From Segatella hominis (GTDB lineage: Bacteria > Bacteroidota > Bacteroidia > Bacteroidales > Bacteroidaceae): a DNA stretch of 64,000 nt. The stretch spans positions 1,097,501 through 1,161,500 of the forward strand of contig NZ_CP137559.1 in the NCBI RefSeq assembly GCF_019249725.2, read 5' to 3'. Shown here piece by piece: positions 7,815-17,087 of this stretch (positions within the stretch are counted from its first letter, which is position 1; every line of letters begins with the position of its first letter). The notes beneath the pieces were generated by a model that was given only the letters and a program-made list of their open reading frames with translations, made no database searches and had not been told where the DNA came from. A program made the translations under genes and the position numbers.

Positions 7815-7856
7815 AACTATCATTTGTTGTCGATATTAATCGTTGTTTATCACGAC

Positions 7857-9272
7857 TTATTTTCCGATGCAGAAGTGCTTGAAGATATTATTCAGCGTTT
7901 CCTGGCTACTGATCTGTCCACCGGTGATTTCTCCCAATTCTTCCAGCACCATCTTGAGGTCTTCGGCTATAATGTCGCCACTCATGCCCATGTCCATTGA
8001 CTCCAAGACACGGGAGAGGGATTCGTCGGCACGGAGCAATGCTTCATAATGGCGGGCACTCGTCACAATTACATCGTTCTCCGTAATCTCCGGAATGTCG
8101 GCTGCCCTGACGAGAGCCTGCTCCAAATCAGAAACGTTTTCGCCAGTACGGGCACTGATATTCAAGATAGAAACATTCTCATCTGACAATGAAATGGAAG
8201 ATGAAGTCTGGCTATTCTCATCTGATGAAAGCACAGCCTTATCAAATGAAATCTCATCGATTTTATTGAAAACCATCAGCAGTTTCTTGCCCAGATTCTT
8301 CTCCTTCATATCCTCTATTTCCGCTTCCGTAGGCTGCGCATCAAGGAGCCAGATCACTATCTTGGCCTCTTCCATCTTCTGATAGGTGCGCTCGATTCCG
8401 ATGTTCTCCACCACATCGTCCGTCTTGCGGATTCCAGCAGTATCGATAAAGCGGAAGGTGATTCCGTCGATGAGGGTCGTATCTTCTATGACGTCTCGGG
8501 TAGTGCCGTGGATATTGCTCACGATGGCCTTTTCTTCATGCAGCAGGCGGTTGAGCAGGGTGCTCTTGCCCACATTCGTCTTGCCCACGATGGCCACAGG
8601 AACGCCCTGTTTCAGCGCATTTCCGGTCTCAAAGGAATGGGCGAGGGTGGTAATCTTCTTTTCTATTTCCGCAGCCAAGGCACGCAGTTCGCTGCGGTCG
8701 GCAAACTCCAGTTCCTCATGATCGCTGAAGTCCAATTCCAGTTCGAGCAGGGAGGTCATCTTCAGGAGTTTTTCGCGCAAAACGGTCAATTCACTGCTGA
8801 AATGTCCTTTCAACTGGCTGAGCGCCATCTGATGGGTCGCCTTGTTGGTAGAAGCTATCAGATCTGCCACTGCCTCAGCCTGCGAGAGGTCCATCTTGCC
8901 GTTCATATAGGCACGACGGGTGTATTCGCCCGGTTCTGCCTGGCGACAACCTACCTCTATGAGGCGCTGAAGAACTTGCTGAAGAATGTATCGGCTACCA
9001 TGGCAGGAAATCTCCGTGGAATCCTCGCCCGTATAACTGTGGGGCGCTCTGAACACGCTCACTAAGACATCATCTATCGTATGACCATCCTTGTCTTTGA
9101 TTTCTCCATAGTGAAGGGTGTTGGGTTTAGCGGCAGCCAGTTGCTTCCCGCTAACAGAAACGAACACCTTGTCTGTAAGACGGATGGCTTCACTACCACT
9201 GAGTCGGATGATTCCGATGGCGCCTCCAGCTGGAGTGGCAAGGGCGCAAATACATTCTTCTGAGTTTGTCAT
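7857..9272 (-). CDS. mnmE: tRNA modification GTPase MnmE
   Basis: A 471-aa MnmE/TrmE, the GTPase that together with MnmG installs the aminomethyl-type modification on wobble U34 of certain tRNAs. N-terminal folate-binding domain (1-~120, LATPAGGAIGIIRLSG), helical domain, G domain with GKTNVGKS (230-237), TTRD (257-260), DTAGIR (277-282) and NKID (336-339), and the C-terminal CIGK whose Cys is catalytic. A serine-rich stretch at ~342-366 with the near repeats SSDENS and SLSDEN lies between the NKID and SAR motifs and looks like an insertion in a surface loop. The 3' end of this gene is a known integration site for unrelated islands such as SGI1, and an integrated element sits next to it here. 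Confidence 0.97.
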   Translation of the reverse strand: MTNSEECICALATPAGGAIGIIRLSGSEAIRLTDKVFVSVSGKQLAAAKPNTLHYGEIKDKDGHTIDDVLVSVFRAPHSYTGEDSTEISCHGSRYILQQVLQRLIEVGCRQAEPGEYTRRAYMNGKMDLSQAEAVADLIASTNKATHQMALSQLKGHFSSELTVLREKLLKMTSLLELELDFSDHEELEFADRSELRALAAEIEKKITTLAHSFETGNALKQGVPVAIVGKTNVGKSTLLNRLLHEEKAIVSNIHGTTRDVIEDTTLIDGITFRFIDTAGIRKTDDVVENIGIERTYQKMEEAKIVIWLLDAQPTEAEIEDMKEKNLGKKLLMVFNKIDEISFDKAVLSSDENSQTSSSISLSDENVSILNISARTGENVSDLEQALVRAADIPEITENDVIVTSARHYEALLRADESLSRVLESMDMGMSGDIIAEDLKMVLEELGEITGGQISSQETLNNIFKHFCIGK

Positions 9273-9312
9273 TTATCTATCCTTTTTATATATTTCCCTT
9301 TTAAATTTGTAC

Positions 9313-9347
9313 TTTTTTTACCTTTTTACTTTTTTACCTTTTTACCT
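9313..9347. repeat. Short low-complexity tandem motif between udp and mnmE
   Basis: The motif TTTTTAC(C) occurs four times with a 10-11 nt period in the 92-nt gap between the nucleoside phosphorylase and mnmE. It reads GGTAAAAA on the transcribed strand. It may be slippage-prone; no function can be assigned. Confidence 0.5.
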
Positions 9348-9364
9348 TTAAAAAAGCCTTTCAA

Positions 9365-10237
9365 CTAAATTCTGTCGAGCACCACCTTGATCAAATTGTC
9401 GATCGTGCTCTTATATCCAGTATTAGCACGCTTGGCGCGGCGGTTGGCTATTACCATGCAGCAGGTTAAAGCCTTATGGCCGAGCAGCAGAGAAAGACCA
9501 GCAAGCGCAGAGCTTTCCATCTCGAAGTTGTTGACACGCAATCCTTTATACTCAAATGCCTCAATCTTTGCATTAAGTTCCGGATCGGCGAGCGGAGCAC
9601 GGAGTTCTCTGCCCTGAGGGCCATAGAATCCGCCACAGGCAATGGTAATTCCTCTCACCATATCATCGGCTGCAATCTGTTCCAGCAACTCCTTATTATT
9701 ATCTACGCAGTATGGATTTCCTATCTGGTCTATCCACTTCACCTGGCGCTTGAATTCAGCCTCAGTCTCGAGGTCACAGATCTCATTGCGGCGGGCATAG
9801 AAATTGATGAGTCCGTCGAAACCGATACTCTTCTGTGAAGCCACAAAGGTGCCTTCCGGACACTCTGGCTGCAAACCGCCGCAGGTGCCGATGCGCACGA
9901 GGGTGAGGGTGGTGTGCTCAGGTTTCTCGGTGCGGGTCTTGAAGTCGATGTTCTTCAAAGCATCCAACTCATTGACCACAATATCTATATTATCGCATCC
10001 GATACCCGTACTCTGCACGGTGATGCGTTTTCCCTTATAAGTACCTGTAATGGCATGGAACTCACGGCTTGAGACCTCGCATTCCTTCTCCTCAAAGTGG
10101 GAGGCAACGAGAGCCACTCTGCCAGGGTCGCCAACTAATATAACCTTATCAGCCACTTGTTCTGGGCGCAAATGAAGATGGAAGCAACTGCCGTCTTCAT
10201 TGATAATCAATTCTGATTCTGCGAAATACTTTGCCAT
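9365..10237 (-). CDS. Nucleoside phosphorylase, uridine phosphorylase-like
   Basis: A 290-aa PNP/UDP-family enzyme that splits a nucleoside with phosphate into base and ribose-1-phosphate for pyrimidine salvage. Seen: phosphate-binding ILVGDPGRV (~33-41), the TGIGCDN turn, RIGTCGGLQ (~113-121) and the ribose-contacting FEMESSALAGL near 236-246. It is longer than E. coli Udp (253 aa) and belongs to the Bacteroidota group usually called nucleoside or uridine phosphorylase; the base specificity is not proven. It lies upstream of mnmE on the same strand with a repeat-containing gap of 92 nt. Confidence 0.85.
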   Translation of the reverse strand: MAKYFAESELIINEDGSCFHLHLRPEQVADKVILVGDPGRVALVASHFEEKECEVSSREFHAITGTYKGKRITVQSTGIGCDNIDIVVNELDALKNIDFKTRTEKPEHTTLTLVRIGTCGGLQPECPEGTFVASQKSIGFDGLINFYARRNEICDLETEAEFKRQVKWIDQIGNPYCVDNNKELLEQIAADDMVRGITIACGGFYGPQGRELRAPLADPELNAKIEAFEYKGLRVNNFEMESSALAGLSLLLGHKALTCCMVIANRRAKRANTGYKSTIDNLIKVVLDRI

Positions 10238-10280
10238 ATTTTTCTCGTGTTTAATGAATGATATTAAAATTTTTAAAATA

Positions 10281-10288
10281 CAAAGGTA
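10281..10288 (-). promoter_or_regulatory. -7 box of the nucleoside phosphorylase gene
   Basis: TACCTTTG on the minus strand, 44 nt upstream of the start codon, matches the Bacteroidota TAnnTTTG box exactly. No clear TTTG is seen at the -33 spacing. Confidence 0.6.
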
Positions 10289-10463
10289 GGAAAAAATTCT
10301 GATACTTGGTTCTTTCTTTAAGAATTATTATAGTTTTGTAGAGAGGGGACGAAATCTGAAACATTTCCTATTATTAAGCATCCATCAAAATCATTTCAAA
10401 TCCGTCACAATCCATGTGATAAAAAGAAAAATGTTGGTTTACATGAAAAAATTCCGCATTTAT

Positions 10464-10494
10464 TTTGTTGTTTCAAGAAAAAAGAGTACTTTTG
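10464..10494 (+). promoter_or_regulatory. galE promoter
   Basis: TTTG (10464-10467), 19 nt, TACTTTTG (10487-10494): a full Bacteroidota vegetative promoter ending 41 nt before the galE ATG. The remainder of the 298-nt divergent gap is AT-rich and shows nothing else. Confidence 0.8.
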
Positions 10495-10535
10495 CCCACA
10501 GAAATCAATTATTCAACGAAACAAAACTCTAATAA

Positions 10536-11573
10536 ATGAAACAGACAATATTGGTGACAGGTGGTACTGGTTTCATAGGAAGCCATACTACAGTAGAGTT
10601 GCAACAGGCAGGCTATAACGTAGTGATCGTAGATGATCTTTCAAATTCTAAGATTGAAGTATTGGACGGCATTGAGAAGATTACAGGTATTCGCCCAGCT
10701 TTCGAGCAGGTGGATTTGCGTGACAAGGCTGCCACAGAGGCTGTATTCCAGAAATATCCAGCTATCGAGGGTATTATCCATTTCGCTGCCAGCAAGGCAG
10801 TAGGCGAGAGCGTGCAGAAGCCATTGCTCTATTACCGCAACAATATCGTATCGCTCATCAACCTTCTGGAACTGATGCCTAAGTACGATGTCAAGGGAAT
10901 CATCTTCTCTTCCAGCTGCACCGTTTATGGTCAGCCAAAGCCTGAAAACCTTCCTGTTACCGAAGAGGCTCCTCATCAGAAGGCCACCTCTCCTTATGGA
11001 AACACCAAGGAAATCAACGAGCAGATTATCGCCGACTACATCCACAGCGGTGCTAATATCAAGAGCATCGTGCTGAGATATTTCAACCCAATCGGCGCAC
11101 ACCCATCTGCAGAAATCGGCGAGTTGCCAAACGGCGTTCCAAACAACCTCATCCCTTACGTTACTCAGACTGCGATGGGCATTCGCAAGGAACTCACCAT
11201 CTTCGGCAATGACTACGATACTCCTGACGGAACCTGCATCCGCGACTACATCTATGTAGTGGATCTGGCCAAGGCTCACGTAGCTGCAATGGCTCGCGTT
11301 CTGGACAAGGAGACTGAGCCTATCGAGTACTTCAACATCGGTACTGGCAACGGTAACTCTACCCTGGAAATCGTAGAGACTTTCGAGAAGGCTACCGGCG
11401 TGAAACTGAACTGGAAATATGGTCCTCGCCGCGAGGGTGATATTGAGAAGATCTGGGGCGACTGCACCAAGGCCAACAAGGTTTTGGGCTGGAAGGCTGA
11501 GACTAAGTTGGAGGATGTATTGGCTTCTGCATGGAAATGGCAGGAGAAGCTCCGCGCTGACGGAATCATGTAA
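10536..11573 (+). CDS. galE: UDP-glucose 4-epimerase
   Basis: A 345-aa extended short-chain dehydrogenase that interconverts UDP-glucose and UDP-galactose with tightly bound NAD. The Rossmann glycine motif TGGTGFIGSH is at 8-17, the catalytic Ser/Thr region at SSSCTVYG, and the YxxxK pair in SPYGNTK near 153-159. Length and C-terminal GPRREGDIEKIWGDCTKA are typical of GalE. It is a single gene with its own promoter and terminator, no Leloir-pathway neighbours. It supplies UDP-sugars for glycans as well as galactose use. Confidence 0.95.
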   Translation: MKQTILVTGGTGFIGSHTTVELQQAGYNVVIVDDLSNSKIEVLDGIEKITGIRPAFEQVDLRDKAATEAVFQKYPAIEGIIHFAASKAVGESVQKPLLYYRNNIVSLINLLELMPKYDVKGIIFSSSCTVYGQPKPENLPVTEEAPHQKATSPYGNTKEINEQIIADYIHSGANIKSIVLRYFNPIGAHPSAEIGELPNGVPNNLIPYVTQTAMGIRKELTIFGNDYDTPDGTCIRDYIYVVDLAKAHVAAMARVLDKETEPIEYFNIGTGNGNSTLEIVETFEKATGVKLNWKYGPRREGDIEKIWGDCTKANKVLGWKAETKLEDVLASAWKWQEKLRADGIM

Positions 11574-11594
11574 TTTATTATATTAAATAATATT

Positions 11595-11630
11595 AAAAGT
11601 AGGACTTGTTTGACTGCAGGTTCTACTTTT
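11595..11630 (+). terminator. galE terminator
   Basis: AAAAGTAGGAC (11595-11605) pairs with GTTCTACTTTT (11620-11630), one G-T pair, followed by TTTG. The T-rich tail runs into TATTTTTG (11636-11643), a likely -7 box for the next gene. Confidence 0.8.
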
Positions 11631-11677
11631 TTTGTTATTTTTGCAGTATTAAATGAATTCATAAATAATAAGCGCTT

Positions 11678-11989
11678 ATGACAAGAAAATTACTTTATAT
11701 ACTGTTCGCTTCAGCTATGCTGATGGGCGGCAATTTCAAGGCTGCTGCAGACCCCATCATTGAAGTCAATGCTATCGACTTCAACCAGATAGGAATCAGC
11801 TACTATAATGGCACACTGCATATTACCGGGGCTGCCGGACTCAGCGTTTCTGTCTATAACATCGTAGGCCAGAAGGTTTATGAAGGAAGAATCGACAGCA
11901 GCGACAAGAGAATAGAGTTGAACCTTCCAGCCAATTGCTACATTGTGAAAGTGGGTTCTGTAGCTCGTAAAATTAGCGTGAAACGATAA
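11678..11989 (+). CDS. Small secreted protein with a type-A sorting-like domain
   Basis: A 103-aa protein: signal peptide 1-~24 (ILFASAMLMGGNFKAAA), then one beta-sandwich-like module. VSVYNIVGQKVYEGRI, then ELNLPANCYIVKVGSVARKISVKR, closely follows the pattern of the type IX secretion C-terminal (Por secretion tail, type A) domain, here almost the entire mature protein with no cargo domain in front. It may be a relic of a larger exported protein or a stand-alone surface module. The L,D-transpeptidase gene begins 8 nt after its stop. Confidence 0.65.
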   Translation: MTRKLLYILFASAMLMGGNFKAAADPIIEVNAIDFNQIGISYYNGTLHITGAAGLSVSVYNIVGQKVYEGRIDSSDKRIELNLPANCYIVKVGSVARKISVKR

Positions 11990-11997
11990 TATTAAAT

Positions 11998-13551
11998 GTG
12001 AAAATCAAGAGGATTTTATATAATTTGTCCTTGTTGCTTTTCCTCTTTTCCTCATGTGAACTCTTTTCTTCATGTGAGGAAAAAGTGGTTTGTACTACCA
12101 GAAATGTGACACTTGAAGACTACCGGAAATTCGGAGACGACTGTATGTCTATCCGCTCGATGGAGGTGAGAAATGTCATAGACAGCCTGATAAGAAACGA
12201 CAAGGATGATCTGGCGGCAGACATTCGCACAAGAAAGTATTATCGACAGGAGGGCAACTTCTTGTGGATTAATCGTCATGGCCTTACCTCTCAGGCCGAC
12301 ACGCTGCTCAGATATCTTCAGACCGTAGGAGAAATGGGATTTTCACCCAACAGATTCTGCGTAAAGGACATCCAGAATGACATCCAAATCACACGCGAGA
12401 TGGGGTTTGACGAAGCGCACCCCATCAACCACGTCTTCGGCAGATTGGAATACAAACTGACCAAGGCTTATCTGAGATACGCTACAGGACAGAGATTTGG
12501 CTACACAAATCCTTCTTTTCTGCTCAACAGGCTCGACACACTCAAGCCGCACAGACCAGACACCATCCGCAGACCGGTAAGATACAGAGGCCTTTTTGAC
12601 ATCAAGATGGATTTGCCTGATGATGGTTTTTATCAAATGGCCCTGCGCAAGATAGAGAAAGATTCCGTTCCCGTTTTCCTCAGCGAAATTCAACCTGCAG
12701 GCACTTTCTACCGTGAACTGGCCAAGGAATTTGCCTCAGGACAAGGCTCGAAAAACTGGCAAGCCAAGCTGTTCTGCAACATGGAGCGGGCAAGATGGCG
12801 ACTGAAAGACTATCCGCAGAAGCACAAAAAATACATCATGGTGAACATCCCTTCCTTCCATCTGATGGCCGTTGATGAAAAGGATACGCTCACCATGCGC
12901 ATCGGTTGCGGAACCACAGAGACCAAAACTCCTTTGCTCACCAGCACCATCAAGCGCATGGATGTGAATCCGGTATGGATCGTACCGAGAAGCATCATCG
13001 AAAAAGACATGATCCATTACTTCAGCCGTTCCTATTGCGAGCGCCGCGGTTTTTACGTCATGGACAGACGGACGGGAAAGGAACTGAGCATGAACCAAGT
13101 ACACGCAGGACTGCTCCGCGACCCGATGTACGCAGTGGTGCAAAGAGGCGGAAAGGGCAACAGTCTGGGCAGACTAATCTTCAGATTTGACAATAACTTC
13201 TCAGTCTATCTGCACGACACATCCAGCCGCGATTTCTTCAAGCAGCAGAATAGGGGAGTATCCCATGGCTGCGTAAGAGTGGAAAAGCCTTTCGAACTGG
13301 CTAAGTTCATCCTGAAGGACAAGAGCGAGAAGTTTTTGGATAATCTCAACTACTGCATGACGACTGATTCGCTGAACGACAAGAAGAGAATCATCCGCTC
13401 CATCAAAGTGGAACCCGCAGTACCCTTGTATCTGGCTTATTACACCATCTATCCAACGAAAGGAAACACTCCAGCAGGATGGTCGGAATATCCTGACGTA
13501 TATGGATTTGACAAGGCCATTTACCAATATCTCATAAAAAATTACCGTTAA
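11998..13551 (+). CDS. L,D-transpeptidase lipoprotein (YcbB-like)
   Basis: A 517-aa envelope protein starting at GTG. The N-terminus LSLLLFLFSSCELFSSC carries a lipobox, so it is probably a lipoprotein. Residues ~280-460 form a YkuD catalytic domain: H406 in YLHDT and the signature SHGCVRV with catalytic C425. L,D-transpeptidases make 3-3 peptidoglycan cross-links or attach proteins to it. The N-terminal ~270 residues fit the scaffold of YcbB-type enzymes. It is second in a tight operon; the next gene (an ECF sigma factor) starts directly after its stop, TAA then ATG with no gap, so the two are translationally linked. Confidence 0.88.
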   Translation: MKIKRILYNLSLLLFLFSSCELFSSCEEKVVCTTRNVTLEDYRKFGDDCMSIRSMEVRNVIDSLIRNDKDDLAADIRTRKYYRQEGNFLWINRHGLTSQADTLLRYLQTVGEMGFSPNRFCVKDIQNDIQITREMGFDEAHPINHVFGRLEYKLTKAYLRYATGQRFGYTNPSFLLNRLDTLKPHRPDTIRRPVRYRGLFDIKMDLPDDGFYQMALRKIEKDSVPVFLSEIQPAGTFYRELAKEFASGQGSKNWQAKLFCNMERARWRLKDYPQKHKKYIMVNIPSFHLMAVDEKDTLTMRIGCGTTETKTPLLTSTIKRMDVNPVWIVPRSIIEKDMIHYFSRSYCERRGFYVMDRRTGKELSMNQVHAGLLRDPMYAVVQRGGKGNSLGRLIFRFDNNFSVYLHDTSSRDFFKQQNRGVSHGCVRVEKPFELAKFILKDKSEKFLDNLNYCMTTDSLNDKKRIIRSIKVEPAVPLYLAYYTIYPTKGNTPAGWSEYPDVYGFDKAIYQYLIKNYR

Positions 13552-14100
13552 ATGAAGAGTATTTCTGATAATGAACTGGTTTACATGCTCCGGGAACCTG
13601 CCACCAGAAGGGAAGGGTTCTCGGCCATGGTGCAACAATATAGCGAGCAACTGTATTGGAAGGTTCGCCATATCGTACTCACTCATGAAGACGCCAATGA
13701 TGTTTTGCAGAATGTTTTTCTAAAAGCCTGGAAAAATTTGGAAACTTTCCAGGGCAAATCTTCCCTCAGCACCTGGCTTTACAGGATTGCGGTCAATGAA
13801 TCGCTCGACTTTCTCAGGAAAAGAAAGCAGGAGGGAATGGCCAGCGAGATAGAAAATGCTGGAGTAGCCAACCAGCTATTGGCAGACAACTATTTTGATG
13901 GCGATGAAACACAGGCCCAACTGCAGGAAGCCGTCTCTAAACTGCCCGAAGTTCAGCGCACCGTTTTCACGATGAAATACTTCGAAGATATGAAATACTC
14001 AGAAATCAGTAAGATACTGAACACCAGTGAAGGAGCTCTGAAAGCATCGTATCATCTGGCCGTGAAAAAAATCACGGAATATTTTGAGAATAAAGATTAA
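13552..14100 (+). CDS. ECF-type RNA polymerase sigma factor
   Basis: A 182-aa sigma-70 family protein with only regions 2 and 4. Region 2 (~20-95): LTHEDANDVLQNVFLKAWKNL and SLSTWLYRIAVNESLDFLRK. Region 4 (~123-180): LPEVQRTVFTMKYFEDMKYSEISKILNT. It starts immediately after the L,D-transpeptidase stop codon and is followed by a one-pass membrane protein that is the likely anti-sigma factor. The context implies a regulon connected with envelope stress or peptidoglycan remodelling. Confidence 0.92.
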   Translation: MKSISDNELVYMLREPATRREGFSAMVQQYSEQLYWKVRHIVLTHEDANDVLQNVFLKAWKNLETFQGKSSLSTWLYRIAVNESLDFLRKRKQEGMASEIENAGVANQLLADNYFDGDETQAQLQEAVSKLPEVQRTVFTMKYFEDMKYSEISKILNTSEGALKASYHLAVKKITEYFENKD

Positions 14101-14146
14101 ACTTTTTCTAATCAGTTACGTCAGATATAATAAAAAGAGAAGATGT

Positions 14147-14536
14147 ATGAAGAAAGAAGAAAAAATATTGATAGATAAGTTTGGTAAAGCCAATCATTTT
14201 TCTGTTCCGGAAGGTTATTTTGAATCTTTTACGGATCAGATGATGGATTTGTTGCCAGAATCAGAAGCCCGCGTCATAGAGATGCGCCCTGCCACATGGT
14301 GGAACCGTCTGCCTATCAAAAAGGTGGCTGCAGCCGTTGGAGCAGTACTGGTTATTGGAGCCGGCAGCCTTTGGGTGAGCAATCATACTCATTCAGACAA
14401 GGTGAACACAGCTGTTACCAGCCCGATTCATCATACAACCTCAGGCTCTGAATATGGTACTTTCGACCAGATGGCTGATTACACCATGATGGACAATCAG
14501 ACGATTTATGCTTCGCTGGTGGGAGAAAACTTTTAA
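14147..14536 (+). CDS. Single-pass membrane protein, likely anti-sigma factor
   Basis: A 129-aa protein beginning MKKEEKILIDKFGKANHFSVPEGYFESF; the ATG at 14147 is preferred over a possible start at 14084 because the upstream codons are not protein-like and overlap the sigma gene. One membrane segment lies at ~57-78 (VAAAVGAVLVIGAGSLWVS), with ~56 cytoplasmic and ~50 periplasmic residues. FSVPEGYFE is a motif seen in Bacteroidota proteins encoded right after ECF sigma genes. Anti-sigma action is inferred from gene order and topology. Confidence 0.65.
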   Translation: MKKEEKILIDKFGKANHFSVPEGYFESFTDQMMDLLPESEARVIEMRPATWWNRLPIKKVAAAVGAVLVIGAGSLWVSNHTHSDKVNTAVTSPIHHTTSGSEYGTFDQMADYTMMDNQTIYASLVGENF

Positions 14537-14551
14537 AAGCAGTAAAGAACA

Positions 14552-15013
14552 ATGATGAAGAAAAATATTTTAAAATGCAGTATGGGACAGATCTTGAGAA
14601 CAACCGTGCTCATGATTCTGATGTTGTGCACTTTTGGTGTGGCTAACGGTCAGCACAGAAAGCGCCCTCCATTCAATCCTGCAAAATTTGAGGCAGATCT
14701 GGAGCAGTTCATCACAGTCAATGCCTGTCTGTCCCCATCCCAAGCAGCTTCATTCTTCCCGGTTTACCGCCAGATGATGAAGAAGCAAAGAGCGCTTTTT
14801 GATGAAATGCGCCGACTCCGCATGATCAATCCGAAAGACAATGAAGCTTGTGAAGAGGCTATCAGAAAACAGGATGAACTGGATATTCAAATCAAACAGT
14901 TGCAGCAGGAATATCATGGAAAGTTTCTCATGATGTTACCTGCCAACAAGGTATTATCCATCATCAAAGCCGAAGAAAAATTCCACAGGCAGATTTTCAG
15001 AAAGATGAAATAG
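14552..15013 (+). CDS. Periplasmic Spy/CpxP-like helical protein
   Basis: A 153-aa protein with a signal peptide ([15 protein letters not shown], cleavage near residue 33) and an all-helical mature part rich in Met, Lys and Gln: [27 protein letters not shown] start, [10 protein letters not shown], then [20 protein letters not shown]. The arrangement fits Spy/CpxP (LTxxQ-like) periplasmic chaperone or stress-sensing proteins. It closes the sigma-factor operon 15 nt after the anti-sigma gene, supporting an envelope-stress role. Start ATG at 14552 or 14555 cannot be decided. Confidence 0.65.
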   Translation: MMKKNILKCSMGQILRTTVLMILMLCTFGVANGQHRKRPPFNPAKFEADLEQFITVNACLSPSQAASFFPVYRQMMKKQRALFDEMRRLRMINPKDNEACEEAIRKQDELDIQIKQLQQEYHGKFLMMLPANKVLSIIKAEEKFHRQIFRKMK

Positions 15014-15148
15014 TTCTTCTGTCATCGAGAATTGTTTTCTTACAAGAAGGAATCCCTTTTTCCAGCAAGATAAAACTGCAAAAAGAACAGATAAACCCCA
15101 CAAATTGAATCGCAAAAGTATTTATATGGAATATTTTTGCGATTTTTT

Positions 15149-15179
15149 TTTGTTCTTTCCAGTAAATATTGTAATTTTG
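15149..15179 (+). promoter_or_regulatory. aspS promoter
   Basis: TTTG (15149-15152), 19 nt, TAATTTTG (15172-15179), ending 30 nt before the chosen ATG at 15210. This argues against the longer reading that would start at 15105. Confidence 0.8.
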
Positions 15180-15209
15180 CAGTTCAGAAACAATTTACAT
15201 AATAAGATA

Positions 15210-16967
15210 ATGTATAGAACGAATACTTGTGGAGAGCTCAGACTCTCTGATGCAGGCAAGGAAGTAACACTTGCCGGTTGGGTTCAGCGCTCTCGTAAGA
15301 TGGGCGGTATGACCTTCGTTGACGTGCGTGACCGATACGGAATCACACAGATCGTTTTCAACGAAGCTGATGACATGAACTTATGTGAGGCGGCCAACAA
15401 ACTTGGTCGTGAATTCTGTATCCAGGTAAAGGGTATCGTAAGCGAACGTCAGAGCAAAAATCCAAAGATGGATACTGGTGACATTGAAATCCTTGCCAAG
15501 GAACTCAATGTTCTTTCCAAGAGCCAGACTCCTCCTTTTACAATAGAAGACAATACTGATGGCGGTGATGATATTCGCATGAAATACCGCTATCTGGACT
15601 TGCGTCGTCCTACAGTGCGTAAGAATCTGGAATTGCGCCACCGCATGACCATCCTCATCCGCAACTTCCTCGACAATTATAATTTCATGGAGGTGGAGAC
15701 TCCTATCCTTATCGGAAGTACTCCAGAGGGTGCTCGCGACTTCGTGGTTCCTTCACGCATGAACCCTGGTCAATTCTACGCTCTGCCACAGAGTCCTCAG
15801 ACTTTGAAGCAGCTCTTGATGGTGGCTGGTTTCGACCGCTACTTCCAGATTGCAAAGTGCTTCCGTGATGAAGACTTGCGTGCTGACCGTCAGCCTGAGT
15901 TCACTCAGATTGACTGCGAGATGAGTTTTGTTGATCAGGACGACGTCATCAATCTGTTTGAGGAAATGGCTCGCCACCTGTTCAAGGAAATCCGTGGCGT
16001 GGAATTGCCAAAGTTGGAACAAATGACTTGGCACGAGGCTATGCGTAGATTTGGTAGTGATAAACCAGACTTGCGTTTCGGAATGGAATTCGTGGAACTG
16101 AAGGACGCTTTTGCTGGCAAGGGTGAATTCTCTGTCTTTGACGAGGCTAAATATATCGGTGGTATTTGTGTTCCTGGTTGTGCAGACTATAGTCGCAAGC
16201 AACTCAATGAACTCACAGACTTCGTTAAGCGACCACAGGTTGGCGCCAAGGGTCTCGTCTTCATCAAGTACAATGCTGACGGTACTGTGAAGAGCAGCAT
16301 CGACAAGTTCTACTCTCCAGAAGTATTGGCTGAGATCAAGGAAGTGATGGGCGCTAAAGACGGCGACCTGGTTCTTATCCTCAGCGGCGACAACGCAAAC
16401 AAGACTCGTGTTCAGCTCTGCTCTCTCCGTTTGGAAATGGGCGACCGCTTGGGCTTGCGCGACAAGAACGTGTTCAAGTGTCTCTGGATTATTGACTTCC
16501 CATTGTTTGAGTGGAGCGATGAAGAGCAGCGCCTGATGGCTACTCACCATCCATTCACTATGCCAAATCCTGATGATATTCCTCTCTTGGATGAGCATCC
16601 TGAGCAGGTACGTGCCAAGGCTTACGATTTCGTATGTAATGGTATTGAAGTGGGTGGAGGTTCCCTCCGTATCCACGACACTGCTCTTCAGGAGAAGATG
16701 TTTGAGGTTCTCGGCTTCACACCAGAGCGTGCAGAGGCTCAGTTTGGCTTCCTGATGAACGCATTCAAATATGGAGCACCACCTCATGCAGGACTTGCTT
16801 TCGGTCTCGACCGTTTCGTAAGCATCCTGGCTGGTCTCGACAGTATCCGTGACTGCATTGCATTCCCTAAGAACAACTCGGGTCGTGACGTGATGCTGGA
16901 CGCTCCTTCTGAGCTGGATCCAAAGCAGTTGGACGAGTTGGAAATTAAATTAGACTTAAAGGCATAA
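15210..16967 (+). CDS. aspS: Aspartate-tRNA ligase
   Basis: A 585-aa class II synthetase that charges tRNA-Asp. N-terminal OB-fold ([20 protein letters not shown], ~20-40), motif 2 region [24 protein letters not shown] (~205-228), the bacterial insertion (GAD) domain (~280-420), and motif 3 in [13 protein letters not shown] near the C-terminus. Length is normal for bacterial AspRS. The ATG at 15210 ([19 protein letters not shown]) gives the conserved N-terminus and sits right after a canonical promoter. Confidence 0.97.
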   Translation: MYRTNTCGELRLSDAGKEVTLAGWVQRSRKMGGMTFVDVRDRYGITQIVFNEADDMNLCEAANKLGREFCIQVKGIVSERQSKNPKMDTGDIEILAKELNVLSKSQTPPFTIEDNTDGGDDIRMKYRYLDLRRPTVRKNLELRHRMTILIRNFLDNYNFMEVETPILIGSTPEGARDFVVPSRMNPGQFYALPQSPQTLKQLLMVAGFDRYFQIAKCFRDEDLRADRQPEFTQIDCEMSFVDQDDVINLFEEMARHLFKEIRGVELPKLEQMTWHEAMRRFGSDKPDLRFGMEFVELKDAFAGKGEFSVFDEAKYIGGICVPGCADYSRKQLNELTDFVKRPQVGAKGLVFIKYNADGTVKSSIDKFYSPEVLAEIKEVMGAKDGDLVLILSGDNANKTRVQLCSLRLEMGDRLGLRDKNVFKCLWIIDFPLFEWSDEEQRLMATHHPFTMPNPDDIPLLDEHPEQVRAKAYDFVCNGIEVGGGSLRIHDTALQEKMFEVLGFTPERAEAQFGFLMNAFKYGAPPHAGLAFGLDRFVSILAGLDSIRDCIAFPKNNSGRDVMLDAPSELDPKQLDELEIKLDLKA

Positions 16968-16988
16968 ATGCTTCAAAAATAACACATT

Positions 16989-17034
16989 AAGAGTTTCATT
17001 TCTTGATTTACATCAAAAAATGAAACTCTTTTTT
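16989..17034 (+). terminator. aspS terminator
   Basis: AAGAGTTTCATTT (16989-17001) pairs with AAATGAAACTCTT (17018-17030), followed by TTTTTT. Confidence 0.9.
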
Positions 17035-17087
17035 GCATTTAAAGGCACATTCTTTCAAAAAAACACTAAAAAATCAATAAAAAGTCG

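Noticed and set aside
7857..7880. Attachment core of the element in the last 18 bp of mnmE
   Set aside because: No matching copy was seen at the left boundary; adjacency alone does not prove the site.
12343..13143. Long minus-strand frames opposite the L,D-transpeptidase
   Set aside because: Antisense shadows of a well-supported gene; the same holds for frames opposite galE, aspS, manC-like and glnS.
15105..15209. N-terminal extension of AspRS
   Set aside because: The promoter TTTG-N19-TAATTTTG lies inside it and the residues are not AspRS-like.
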